NCBI GenBank assembly: GCA_904066235.2
Contig: CAJFCV020000001.1
Location: 7,936,001-8,000,000, forward strand
Direction: 5' to 3'
Source of the DNA: Bursaphelenchus xylophilus
Lineage: Eukaryota > Nematoda > Chromadorea > Rhabditida > Aphelenchoididae
Length of the DNA stretch: 64,000 nt
Shown: piece by piece, positions 1 through 10,900 of the stretch
How the letters are laid out: each line of letters starts with the position of its first letter
Position numbering within the stretch: the first letter of the stretch is position 1
The notes under the pieces: generated by a model
Seen by the model: the letters and a program-made list of their open reading frames with translations, nothing else
Told to the model about the DNA's origin: nothing
Database searches by the model: none
Position numbers and translations under genes: made by a program

Positions 1-3000
1 GGACCGTTGATGCGAACTTTAGTCGACGCTTTTTTTGGCGACCAGTGGATTCTGCCTCTTCATTTTGAGTTGACTGCAAATGTTTTACAGAAATGGAAAA
101 ACTATAAACCTGCCATACTTGCCTTGCGTGGTGTTTTGAGACAAGAGCACGTTGCTTCGATCGTCCAGCAGAAGATTGAAATCCTCAAATCCAACAAATT
201 ACCTTCAGGATTACTGTCACTGGAAGAGTTTGAGTATTACAAGAAGACACTGGTTGTATGTAATAGTGCATTAAAATGGATTATATTGCATTTTGGAGGT
301 ATGTCAGTAATCCGATCGACTCAGTTTGCAGATCTTGAGAGATTCAAGAAAATATCGATTCTTTTTGATCCTTTTAAATACCTGCTCACCTTAATTAAGT
401 TTGAGTATAAATTTAAACAAGTAAGTTTTGTTCCTTTTACCCAATGTCATCTGATTTTAGTCAGCCTTGTTTACCATTAAAAACAAAACAGCTCAAGCCG
501 ATAAGTTGAAGGAACGTATTTCGTCGTCGATAGATCAGGTTGTCCATATACTTGACCGATCCCAGGAAAGTTGGAAAACCAAGGTTAGCGCTTGGTTGGG
601 AAAGATTAATGACAAACTCTCTGCGATTGGGGTTGTCAATCCCAAAAGTGTTAATGTAATTGAAAGTGTCAAGTTAAAACTTGAAGAGGTAACTCCATCA
701 TCTTCTTCTCATCCTTTTTTTTTGAAGATAAGCGAGATCACTTCCGATGATCAACGAGTCATCAATCAGTATCTGGAAGTGATTCTCAAGAATCTGGACT
801 CTCTCAAAACCGTTATTCTTCTAAATTTTGATTTTTTAAATACACTGGACACACAATGCGATGCTGATTATCTTTGGAATTGTATCTCTGGTTGGGTTCC
901 AAAACTGGAAAGTCTTTTACAGTCAGAGCCAGTGATGGTTAAGTACTTCTTCTTCAAACTGAAGTCGCCAATTGAAGTAAAAGTTGCTGGAATGTCGACA
1001 GAGAAAAGCGAAGCCATAGCGGTATTTTACCACAAAATTCTGGAAACCTATCTTAAACGAATCGTCCAAGTAGGTTATACCATTTATGTATTTAATATCA
1101 CTGGTTTTCTTGTAGGCGATTCCTAGAGGTGTCTTCGTTGAACTGGAGGAATTGCAATCACTGCTTATTGATGATGAGTATTGTTTTATTGAAAAGTCGA
1201 AGGTGAAGAATATTATTCAATCAGAAAGACGAAGAAGACTGGCCGAAAAGACGTGTAAAATAAGCAAGCTTTCATTAGGTAGGACGTACTTCACTTACAG
1301 GGTGGCACAAAAAATCGAAACTCATATTTCATTTAAGCATCACAATTTAAACGAAGTAACGATCCATATCAGTAACATTGAACATTGTTAATAACATGTT
1401 CGGCCAATTTGAAAATAGCGCCAAACGTGACTTACAATTTTGAGCGAAACGCCGCAGCTTTTTTCGGAAATCAGTCTTGTTCTTAGCACAACGGTAACTT
1501 ACTATAGCGAATAGAAATAGGATTCGGAAAATTCGGGTGTATTCGCCACGTGGGTATATACCAGAAATCTCGGGTATTTATAAAATTAGTCTAAAATAGT
1601 ACCAATATGAAGTCATTTGTAACAGTGTTCTGAACGATTCAACCAAGGAAAGTTGCAGGGTGGGTGATTCTCCAACTTTTATAAAGAAACAATTCTTGAA
1701 AATTCTTTGTCATTAGTGTTAATAGTACACATTTGAATTCTCCATTGCCGAAACCCCCAAAAACGGATGAAAAAAGTTTTTTAAAAATTATTTGCAATAT
1801 TGCATCATCAGTAGTATCTGCTGATTTTACAATTTTTTACTCATAACCCGAAAAGCCCACACCCGAAAAACCCAGGGACCGAAAAGGCGCAAGCCGGAGG
1901 GCGTGGTACGAAAGGACGCCATTCAGATTTCGCTTCGCTCGCTTTTTGATGACCTAAAGGTTGGTAGAAGTGTTCAAGGTGCAGTTTCCGTCGACAACGA
2001 ACCTGTCTGCGTGCCATCGCAGACAGGTTCGTTGAATTGCTCGGTGGCTTTTGACACATCAGATTTTGCTACACCGATCAATTTATCAACTTCACACTGT
2101 CCATTTTCTTGCCGGAACGGGTCCGAAATCGAGGTCCCCCAGTTTGACATTCAAAACAAATATGATAGCCAATCGATATCGGCATGAAAATCAAAGGCCT
2201 AGAACAGAAAACCATGTAGAAGTTAAGGGTAGAAAAATCATTTGGCTACACAGGGAACTCAAAATCACTTATAAAAACTTTTATTTACTTATAGGTAAAA
2301 ATATTTCCCAAAAATTCACTTATAGGTGAAAAAAAGGCGGAGCCTATTTTGATTTACTTATAAGAAATTTTATTTACTTATAAGAACTTTTATTTACCTA
2401 TAATTACCAATAAGGACTCCGAAAAGAAAACAGTTGAGCGCCAAAGACGCTTTTGGCTTTTTGAACGCATGGGCGAGACTTAGAAATTCTAAGTTTTTCG
2501 GAGCAGTACTGGTCAATGAAGGTGCGTAAGGGTATTTATACCTTGGATGGAACAAGGTAAGGTACTTTTAGTGCATTTTGTCTTTCAGAACTGTAAAAAG
2601 TGGATAGATAATAAATCCGGAACATAAGAAACTTCTCGAATAGAACGCATGTCAGCATCAGGCAGCCTCGGAAGATCTAAGAACAAGCATAATCAACCAA
2701 GAATTCAGATGAAGAACCCTTTCCTCAATTTTGGTAGGTTTTTTTAAACTACTTCCACATTTCAGAAGGCCAGAAACTTTTCAAGACATGGTTTTCTTAT
2801 GTTGTACTAGGTCCAGGTGAACCCTCAGATACTCACAAAATGTTCATGGAGGAAGTAAATGGACAACGTGCGCACAATGTCTGGAAAAAATGGCTATCGG
2901 ATGCCCCAGGTATGTTGATAGTATTCACCTGGACCTAGTACGACATAAAAAACTTGATGTCTCGAAATCTCATTGCCAAATGCTGAACCTCAAATTAATT

Positions 3001-5525
3001 TTTTGGGATGGAAAAGCGTAGAAAAAAACAGTTAAAAAAGGGCTTATAGTTCAGTTATCTTTCTTTATCTTGACTATTTTCAGTAAATCCAACCCATCGC
3101 AGATCCCTCACAAAAACAATCATGCCCCGTCAGGACAAATGACAGATGGAAGCTAACCCGGAGCATAGAAGATGCGCTAACCAAATATCCCGGTAATACA
3201 TCAGATTCAAGTTGTTTTTTCGTTGTTTGAATAAATTTATATCTATCCTGCACTGTGGATAATTTTCTGTTACCTATAAGTATTTATAATTACCTATAAG
3301 TGAATTTCCCAAACGGCGAAAATAAAAATTACCTATAAGTGATTTGAAAATCACTTATAAGAACTTTTATTTACTTATAAAAACTTGAAGTTTTTATAAG
3401 TAAATAAAAGTTTTTATAAGTGATTTTGAGTTCCCTGTGTACACTTAAAGGTTTTTGCGGCAGGACCAACGAAAAAAGTTTCCATTTTTTGTGCCACTCT
3501 GCATGTTATAAACCTGGCTCTTTACAACAGGTATCTCAAACATGTGTCTGAGCAAGTTGGGACAAGTTGAAATAACGCCAGGAAACATGTTATACGACGG
3601 GTTAAAACAAGAATTGCGTTTAAAATTAAAACATGTCTTCTCTGGCGTCATCCCTACCAATATCTTTTTTAATGTGCTAAAACAACAACGTGAGGAATTG
3701 GATAAATTAAGAAAGACGTTCTTATTTGTGTGTCAGCAGATCGGGATAAATGGAGTTCAAGTATGGCAGACCGAACTCTCCACAATTACCATAGACGCCC
3801 TTAATTCATGCTTTTCAGTGGGTCATCATAATCGTGTATCATAATATTATTTTTAAGAGATTCACGTCCGAAAAACAGAGTGTCCCACTGAAGTCCACTG
3901 CATTTAACGCCTTTATATTAAAGATGCTCCAATTCACGGACCCGACGTAAGCAAACCTATGATTTTATTCACACTTGTTTTACAAGGAAAGTACTTTTAT
4001 GGGGGCTCCTACTTTTTGACGGGACATACCTCAAAAAATCAGAAAAAATGTGCTGATCATGAATATATAAATCTTAGCTGCCCATTTTAGGTTTTTAGGG
4101 GTGAAAATGCCCAAAAACTGGCTCAATTTCCCTACAAAAGGCGCATGCATTCGAAACGATAAAAAGCGCAGTCGGTCTCTTCCTTCGTAAGAGGGCGGTG
4201 TGGCCGAGTGGTTAGTGCCGTAGTCTGGGAATCAAGAGGGGGGATGCCGCACGGGTTCGATTTCCCTTTTGGGCTGAATCAACTTTTTTTGAAGTTGAAG
4301 GTCGGAAAAATAAATTTTTGGGCCAAGACTGATTTATTACGTCTTAGAAACTCAATAAACATCATTTTAAGCCAAAATAAAAATTGTAAACCCGTGAAAA
4401 ATTAGGCGAAAAGGGGTTCATATAGGACTTTAAGTCAACTTCCGATTGAGTTTTCACCCCTAAAAACCCAAAATGGGCAGCTAAGATTTATGTATCCTTG
4501 ATCAGCACATTTTTTCTGATTTTTTGAGATATGTCCCGTCAAAAAGTAGGAGCCCCCATAAAAGTACTTTCCTTGTTAGAAGTACCGTATTCTCTTTGAA
4601 ATCTCTGGAATGGTGGAATCAAACAAAGAGCAAGTTGGAATACTCAACTACCATACTGCTAATTTCTCACCAATGGATTCCGAGTTTCTTTTTAATCGGA
4701 ATTCGACGAATTATTCAAAAAATGTTGGTTAATGAGATTAATAACTTCGGGGTTCTGCTAATGAGGCATCAAAACATTGGATCTGTTGATCAGATTGGCT
4801 CTATTGATCAGCTCACAAAAACTCCGGAGTTTTCAAAGTTTTACAGCGCTTGTTTGCCACTGATAAGTAAAGTAAGCATCACCCTAAGTCATTGCATCTT
4901 CGTTAAGATTGGACAATATGCAGTCCTCGACGACGCTTTGAGTATTTCCATTGCCGAAAGCTCAATTTCTGAGGTCAGTTTGTTAAGAAAAGCTGCAAAG
5001 ACAGCATTGGAGTAAGTTGACACGATTCAGTTAACATTATCCTCAGTTATTCTCAATTACAAGAGACTAAAAGTGGAGTTGAATCTATGGAAATCCCGAG
5101 GCAGCTAGAGGCTATTCTCGAAAAAACTGGTTTGGTGGATTATAGCCATCTGGTGGTCCCTCTTCCACCTTTCAGTAAATCCCGGAACTCTCTAATCATT
5201 TTCTCCATCCTCTCACAATGTCTCTCTACTAACGGTAAGTTCATGTAAAACATATTACTTCTCCTTTCAGCCATTACAACTAAAAAGAGTGAATTCATGG
5301 ACCCTTTTTCCATTGTCAAGGGTATTGAAAAGATAAAAACTTGTTTTGAACTCGACTACCAATTCGAGTATCCATTGTCGATTATAAGCGGAGACTCAGC
5401 TGGCTATCTAGTAGCCAGAAGACTCAAGATTGATAACATTAACCATCCTTTCAAGAATGTAAGGTTAAGGTAACAATTATAATCAAAAAATACTATTTCA
5501 GGTCCCAGAGCCCTTCAAGAAATAA
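1..5525 (+). CDS. WASHC5: Strumpellin, WASH complex subunit 5 (3' part)
   Basis: Strumpellin is the scaffold subunit of the WASH complex, which activates Arp2/3 on endosomes. The window opens inside an exon. Ten exons join in frame: 1-420, 461-1069, 1116-1278, 3531-3817, 3858-3946, 4580-4871, 4908-5011, 5047-5234, 5271-5458 and 5502-5525 (TAA), giving about 787 visible residues. Matches to the family by eye include the early segment around DQWILPLHFELTANV, then NSALKWIILHFG, GINGVQVWQTELS and FILKMLQFTDPT, in the same order as the human protein. The N-terminal third lies upstream. The C-terminus is diverged and ends shorter than the vertebrate protein. Two introns are swollen by transposons (1279-3530 and 3947-4579); the others are 36-46 nt. 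Family assignment is secure from collinear matches although sequence identity is low. Confidence 0.85.
1528..1610. repeat. Dispersed repeat fragment with CGGGTAT motifs
   Basis: Lies in the large WASHC5 intron. It carries ACGTGGGTATAT and CTCGGGTATTTATAAAATTAG followed by the motif ATATGAAGTCATTTG. An inverted, longer copy is at 47790-47925, and related pieces occur at 21470-21500 and 27803-27870. No ends could be defined. Confidence 0.6.
2249..3439. mobile_element. 1.19-kb TIR element, TA duplication, CACAGGGAACTC ends
   Basis: The 5' end CACAGGGAACTCAAAATCAC and the 3' end are inverted copies over about 45 bp, and TA flanks both ends (2247-2248 and 3440-3441). That duplication is typical of Tc1/mariner-type insertions. 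The subterminal regions on both sides hold many copies of ACTTATAA and its complement. No transposase ORF was seen, so the element is probably non-autonomous. It fills most of the 2.25-kb WASHC5 intron. Confidence 0.8.
2795..2960. repeat. Short inverted repeat nested in the TA element
   Basis: GTACTAGGTCCAGGTGAA near 2801 returns inverted as TTCACCTGGACCTAGTAC near 2930, about 110 bp apart. A further match extends outwards (CTTATG and CATAAA). The spacer could be read as a short peptide, but nothing supports expression. Confidence 0.6.
3983..4575. mobile_element. 593-bp CAAGG-end element with TTA duplication and tRNA-like core
   Basis: The left end CAAGGAAAGTACTTTTATGG and the right end are inverted copies; the match runs well over 100 bp with interruptions. 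TTA flanks both sides (3980-3982 and 4576-4578). Removing the element and one TTA leaves a normal 37-nt WASHC5 intron ending in TTTTAG, which confirms the boundaries. The TTA/TAA duplication resembles PIF/Harbinger (Tourist) MITEs. The centre contains a tRNA-like sequence. No protein is encoded. Confidence 0.88.
4194..4272 (+). repeat. tRNA-Ser/Leu-like sequence inside a MITE
   Basis: GTGGCCGAGTGGTTAGTGCC matches the D-arm and A box of class II tRNAs, and GGGTTCGATTTCC matches the T-arm and B box at normal spacing. The anticodon stem does not pair properly and no matching 3' acceptor half follows, so this is a pseudogene or tRNA-derived core. The downstream body (TTTTGGGCTGAATCAACTTT onwards) recurs at 13758-13845 and, inverted, at 52425-52500. 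Confidence 0.7.
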
Positions 5526-5560
5526 AGAAATATAATCAAATTTTAATATAAATAACTTAT

Positions 5561-6342
5561 TTAAACAGCGATCGAGTCTGGATCCACATTGTATTCGATT
5601 TTGATTCTTTTTGCCATTGCCTTAAGTTCGGCCTCGGCGCTTTGGATGGCATTATCTAATTTGATATTTTTGTTAACGAGAACTATCCATTGTGAACCCA
5701 TATGTAACAATTGTGACCTAACGTCTTCTTGTCGTCTCTTCCTTCTGGAATGAGTTTCGAACAACTGTGATCTCAATTTAAACACGGTCTGTTCTTCTCG
5801 ATCAGCCAACGTTTGCAGAGTTTTATTCATCTTGACCAAGGTTGGTCCTCCATGAGTTTGCATTAATTCCAAGTTTAATCTTTTCAGTTTCATATTTTCA
5901 ATTTGGGCATCACAATTACCAATCGCCTAGAGAAGAAATCATAAAATTGAACTTTTACCTACATTTACCCAGGTTTGACGATCAGCGCTCGTGGAAGGAG
6001 CGGGTACCATATACCTACTCATATCGAACTCAGGCATCGGCTAAAAAAATCGTTGGAATTTTTTGTATAAAAACAATTGTTCACTGCAGAAATACATACT
6101 TTTGCCTCATTAATCCTCTGGAATTCTTGTTGTAAAAGAGGGGTAAGAAACTTGTCATATTGAGGTTTTGGAAACTTCTTTAAATAATCCTTCGTCATTG
6201 GATACCTCTTTTGTTCCTCTTCTACCATACTGAGTGCAAACTTTCGGTGAGAATCGTCGTATTCGGCATCGTCAATGTAAGGAAGGGCATCCAAAATGAA
6301 ATCATCAGAAGCCTTTGTTGAAGGCAAAGCGAGTTGAGCCAT
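5561..6342 (-). CDS. BCAS2: Pre-mRNA splicing factor BCAS2/SPF27
   Basis: SPF27 is a core subunit of the PRP19 (NineTeen) complex that activates the spliceosome in the nucleus. Three exons, 6342-6100, 6040-5963 and 5926-5561, encode 228 aa, close to the usual 225. Hallmarks are DALPYIDDAEYDD near the N-terminus, VEEEQKRYPMTKDYL, the central ELMQTHGGP, and a long C-terminal coiled coil with LLHMGSQWIVLVNKN, which matches the family block ending in WVSLVSKN. Introns are 36 and 59 nt. The start ATG faces the PSMD7 start 173 bp away, so the two genes share a divergent promoter. The 3' end lies 35 bp from the convergent WASHC5 stop. Confidence 0.92.
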
Positions 6343-6515
6343 AGTAACAATTAATTGTTTTCAGAACAAAAAATAGTAGAGAATGCAAGAACGCAGAAAT
6401 TTTACATATCGTTTTTTAAAATCAATGCTGAGTGAACGAAATGCCACAAAAATTGTCATCAACTAAAAATTCGGTGAATTAATTTTATTCTTGGTTCGGT
6501 CGATTCGAAAAGAAA
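6343..6515. promoter_or_regulatory. Divergent promoter between BCAS2 and PSMD7
   Basis: Only 173 bp separate the two ATG codons, which point away from each other. The stretch must hold both 5' UTRs and both core promoters. No TATA box or known motif was recognised. Confidence 0.6.
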
Positions 6516-7634
6516 ATGCCCCCAAATGCTAGTTCCGGTACGGCTGACACGAGCGACAAGCCAAAGAAGGTACCATCACAAGCAAATGAAGTACACTGTG
6601 CCAGTTCAGTCCAGCTCAACCTTCCGGTGAAAAAGGTAACAGTTACATTTCTAAGATTAGTATAATATTTTTAGGTGGTTGTTCACCCACTTGTATTATT
6701 GAGTGTTGTCGACCATTTTAATCGTGTTAGCAAGACCCAGAGTGTTAAGAGAGTTGTCGGTGTTCTTCTGGGATCTATGAAACCTGACAAAACTCTCGAT
6801 GTAGCCAACAGCTTTGCAGGTACGAGTAAAAAAACCCCATGTTTTATTTTTAGTGCCTTTTGATGAGGACGAGAAGGATAAAGACACTTGGTTTTTGGAC
6901 AAAGATTACCTGGAAAATATGTACGGCATGTTCTTCAAAGTGGCTGCCAAAGAGAAGGTTGTGGGTTGGTATCATACTGGACCAAAGCTTTGCAAGGTAT
7001 AATTGTTGAGCAAATTTTCATTTGTTTAGAATGATGTTCACATAAATGGATTGCTGAAACAATTCACTCCGAATCCTGTCTTGGTTGTTATTCAAGCCGT
7101 TCCAAAAGATCTGGGTCTTCCAACTGAAGCTTATATTGAGGTTCAAGAAGTTCACGATGATGGAACTCCTCCAATCAAAACTTTTGAGCACATTCCCAGT
7201 GAGATTGGTGCTGAAGAGGCTGAAGAAGTTGGTGTAGAGCATCTTTTGAGGCATGTTTTGTCAAGGAATAATAGGATTATGTTTAACGTTTCAGAGATAT
7301 CAAGGATCAAACTGCCGGAACCTTGTCCCAGCGTGTAACAGATCAATTGATGGGTCTCAGAGGTCTGAGCCAGCAATTGGCTGAGATTCAGAGATACCTG
7401 AAGGATGTAACAAAAGGAGAACTCCCAGTCAATCATTCTGTCATTTATTACATTCAGGAAATGCTGAATCTCCTTCCTGACGTTACAAAACCAGATTTTG
7501 TGGATTCTCACAACGTCCAGACCAATGATGAGTTGATGTGTGTTTATCTTGGATCTTTAGTTCGAACTGTCATCGCTCTGCACAACCTTATTGATAACAA
7601 ACTGGCCCTCCAGAATGCAACTAGTAACGTGTGA
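6516..7634 (+). CDS. PSMD7: 26S proteasome regulatory subunit Rpn8/PSMD7
   Basis: This is the non-catalytic MPN-domain partner of Rpn11 in the proteasome lid. Five exons (6516-6635, 6675-6819, 6854-6996, 7030-7250, 7295-7634) encode 322 aa, matching the usual length. The MPN domain starts at [17 protein letters not shown] and continues through VVGVLLG and VGWYHTGP. The JAMM metal-binding residues of Rpn11 are absent, as expected for Rpn8. The C-terminal helices include [16 protein letters not shown] and end in [10 protein letters not shown]. The last intron (7251-7294) begins with GC instead of GT. Reading through it would give a premature stop, and removing it restores the conserved VEHLLRDIKD block. 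Confidence 0.97.
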
Positions 7635-7950
7635 ACTTGTAATGTCTAAAATTAAAATAAGTTATGGATAATTGTATCTTTGGGAGATAAATTGTTTCCG
7701 CTCACAGGTGTTTAATTTGCATATTACTCATGGCAAGCGACGCGCAGCACCTATTCCACTCGCTCTCGTTTCCTTGTTTGCTAAGTCCGCTTTCGAGAGC
7801 TCCTACAAAGCCATCCGTTTGACCCTGCGCGACCTGTCCGAGCCTCGTCTTTGCTCGTTTCCCTCCCTCGGCCCTATTTTGGATCCGTTCCCAATTTCCG
7901 CCGTGTCTGATAAGGGTTGATTCATTCAACCCAAGAGAAAGAGTGTCCAG

Positions 7951-10900
7951 ATGGATCGAACAATTTTGCTCTTCGGATTATTTCATGGAATCTCGTCCAA
8001 TTTGTGGTCAGAGACAGCCAGAATGGCGGATCTCCAGCAGGTAGGCAGTTAATTGTTGGTTAGAAGTGTAAGAAGTAACAACTGATGACATACGTTGTGT
8101 TTAGTGGAGAATGTTGTGTGACCGATATCAAGTGTCCAGAGCTTATATGGAAGACTCGAATGCCAGAGTGTCGGTATTCGCACCTGTTAATGATGTCTTC
8201 CTTTACAATCCAGACCTGAGAGCCATGGATCAGAAGGAGACGCTGAGTCATATAATAGATACCCAGGTGGTGGAAATCAGTGAGGGAAAGCGGTGGGAAA
8301 AACAAACTTTGATCCGCAGTACTATTAACAGTGGTTACGTTTATATTACGCAATTTGAAAACAATCCTGGAAACTTTGTAAGTGGAATGAAGTCGATCAT
8401 CATTTACATATTTACTTGGTTAATTCAAGCAACATTTGCGGGCAGCTGAGTTTTGAAAACCATCCGACGATCATAACCGGGGAAACAAATGCCTTGTGTT
8501 TTAAAACTGAAGGCTATTTGCTTCCGCGGGAGGTGAGCCTGGATAACGCCGATCACGTGTTCACCGTGCCGCATTCGTTCGCTAAAGCATCATTAATCTC
8601 ACGAATGCCACTGGTTCTAACCTACACAGTGGCTGTCTCCTAGCTTGTACATGGGCGAGAAAAGGCTGCCCGGAAATGTCGGTGTTGCCAGCAAAAATTT
8701 TGCCCACAAATTGGCTGCTCACAAGCGTCGCGACGCTGAAATGGCCGGCGAAAACACTGGATTAGCTTTTTGAGCGATTTGAAAGAGTTGGGTGCTAATC
8801 CAACTACTTGGCCAACCATTTATGCCTTTTTCTTTTTTTTATTCAACTTTTTTTGGCTAGCCGTTAATAAGACTTTTGTCCCAACACTTTTTGTCCCCAA
8901 TGATTATTTTTGAAAGTTATTTGACCAGCTAGCCAATGAGTTGAAATCACATCCAAATTTTTTAATGTCTAGCCAAAACCTAGATTGGTTAGCGAAAGTG
9001 CCAGAATAGCTGTGCAGCCTCGAAAAAAGCTAGTCAAAGGGTTGGATCCAGGTTTTTACTAGCCATTTTAATAATTTGGCTGTCATTTGCAACTTTTTGA
9101 CACCCATTCCAACTTTTTTTTTGAGGCTATCAAACGTCATTCTGACAATTTGGCAAGTTGATCTAGATCTTCGGCTAGCTGGTCAAATAACTTTCAAAAA
9201 TAATTATTAGGGACAAAACTGTTCTGGGGACAAAAAAGTCCAAAAAAGTGGGGGCAAACCCGTCCTGGGGGCAAAACCGGGGCCCAATCGTCACGGCCCT
9301 TAAGTTAGCAAATTATTTAAGACGGTGGGTCATAATCGCAGGGAGTCCTGTCAGTGTGTCTTAAATTCCTTCCATAGATATTTGCAGTCCTATTTCGTCA
9401 ATGCGGGTCGCTTGTGCAATCATGAAGCAAATCAGTGGGGTATTATCAGCGGGGAGCAATATCTCTACAAGATATGCACTCCCATGGGCCACCGTCCATA
9501 CATGGGGACAGCACTTTCGTTTATCAGAGATGATGACAATACCATATTTGTGGATCGACAGTACGACAACCGTGATATCACGTATGTAGCCGCATTTTTA
9601 AACAGTCTTGCCCATTAAATATCAGTCTGTCGGAAAATAATTTGGATTCGTCGCGCCTTGAAATCGCCCGTCATCGCTCTACGACGGCTAGCCGCGGCTG
9701 GAGATTTGGTGCGCGACTGCGACGAGGCGAGACATTTTGTTGCGACAAATCCACCTTATTTTCCCGACGTACAGGATAAACTAAATATTATTTTTAAAGA
9801 GAACTCCGTGATGTTCTGAATCGGGTACCGGACATTGCTTTGGTGATATTCGGGAGTTCCGCGTGGAATGGCTTTCATACCTTCTTCTTGCCGAGCAATA
9901 AGGCCTTTGCCAAGGTCATCGACCGGAATAGAATTGACCGAGAAGTCCTCTTGGCCCATGTCACCGGTATGAACAGAGTTCTGTTCACCTGGCCTTGGCT
10001 CTATGATGGGGGCGTCCACTTTTATCCCTCTGTCAGATTCTCCTCCAACATCATCGAGGACAATTTTAAAGTAAAGCTGACTATGAGGAATATAACTGAT
10101 CACAGAACCGGACGGTGGGATCGTGAGTAACACTGATTAGGAAAAATGTATTTCAGTATATGTGGTATCCGAAGTGTACGAACGGTATTCTCACTTCCGA
10201 AGAGGTGCCGTCTGGGCGAAGATCTTGGTCCCAAACATTCCGGTTCAGAACGGCGTCGCCCATGTCATTGACAATGTTTTGGGGATCGTCTCCATGACAA
10301 TCGATCAGATGTTGATGGATAATTATCGTTGTACAACTCTGATGAGATACATCAACACTATCGGTCAGCTGGTCAGAAATTATTTTTCGGCCACGGGAGG
10401 TCTTGTCACCTTCTTTGCCCCTTGGAATGAGGCGTTTGAAAGGATCCCAGAGGCCATCGAAAGGAGACTTCTGCGAGATCGTATCTGGCTAGAGCAAGTA
10501 CTGAAGTTGCATATTGTACCAGCCAAAGAGTTGACAACCGATGAGATTACGAACGAAACCATCGTATCCACAATCGATAATATGCGGCATCTCTACTTTA
10601 TACGGGGAGAATGGCCCAAAAACAATATCAGTAAGTCTCAAAGAGAAAATGAAAACCCAAAGAAGCACTTTCAACTGGTAGTATGGGCAGAAAAAACTAT
10701 TTTTATTAACAAGGGAAGCACTGCAAGTGCGACGCTCATATTTTGATGAAACTTGGCACAAATTTAGAACAATTTTTTTCTAAGGTATATCCGAGTATCC
10801 TAGCCCGCGCTTTGCAGAAACAATCGAGATTTTTAGATTGAAAGTCGGCGAAAATTTAGGACTTTTTGCCGAATTTCGGCACAAAAAATATCATGTCTAT

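Noticed and set aside
4194..4272. Functional tRNA-Ser gene
   Set aside because: A and B boxes look good, but the anticodon stem does not pair and the acceptor stem has no 3' partner.
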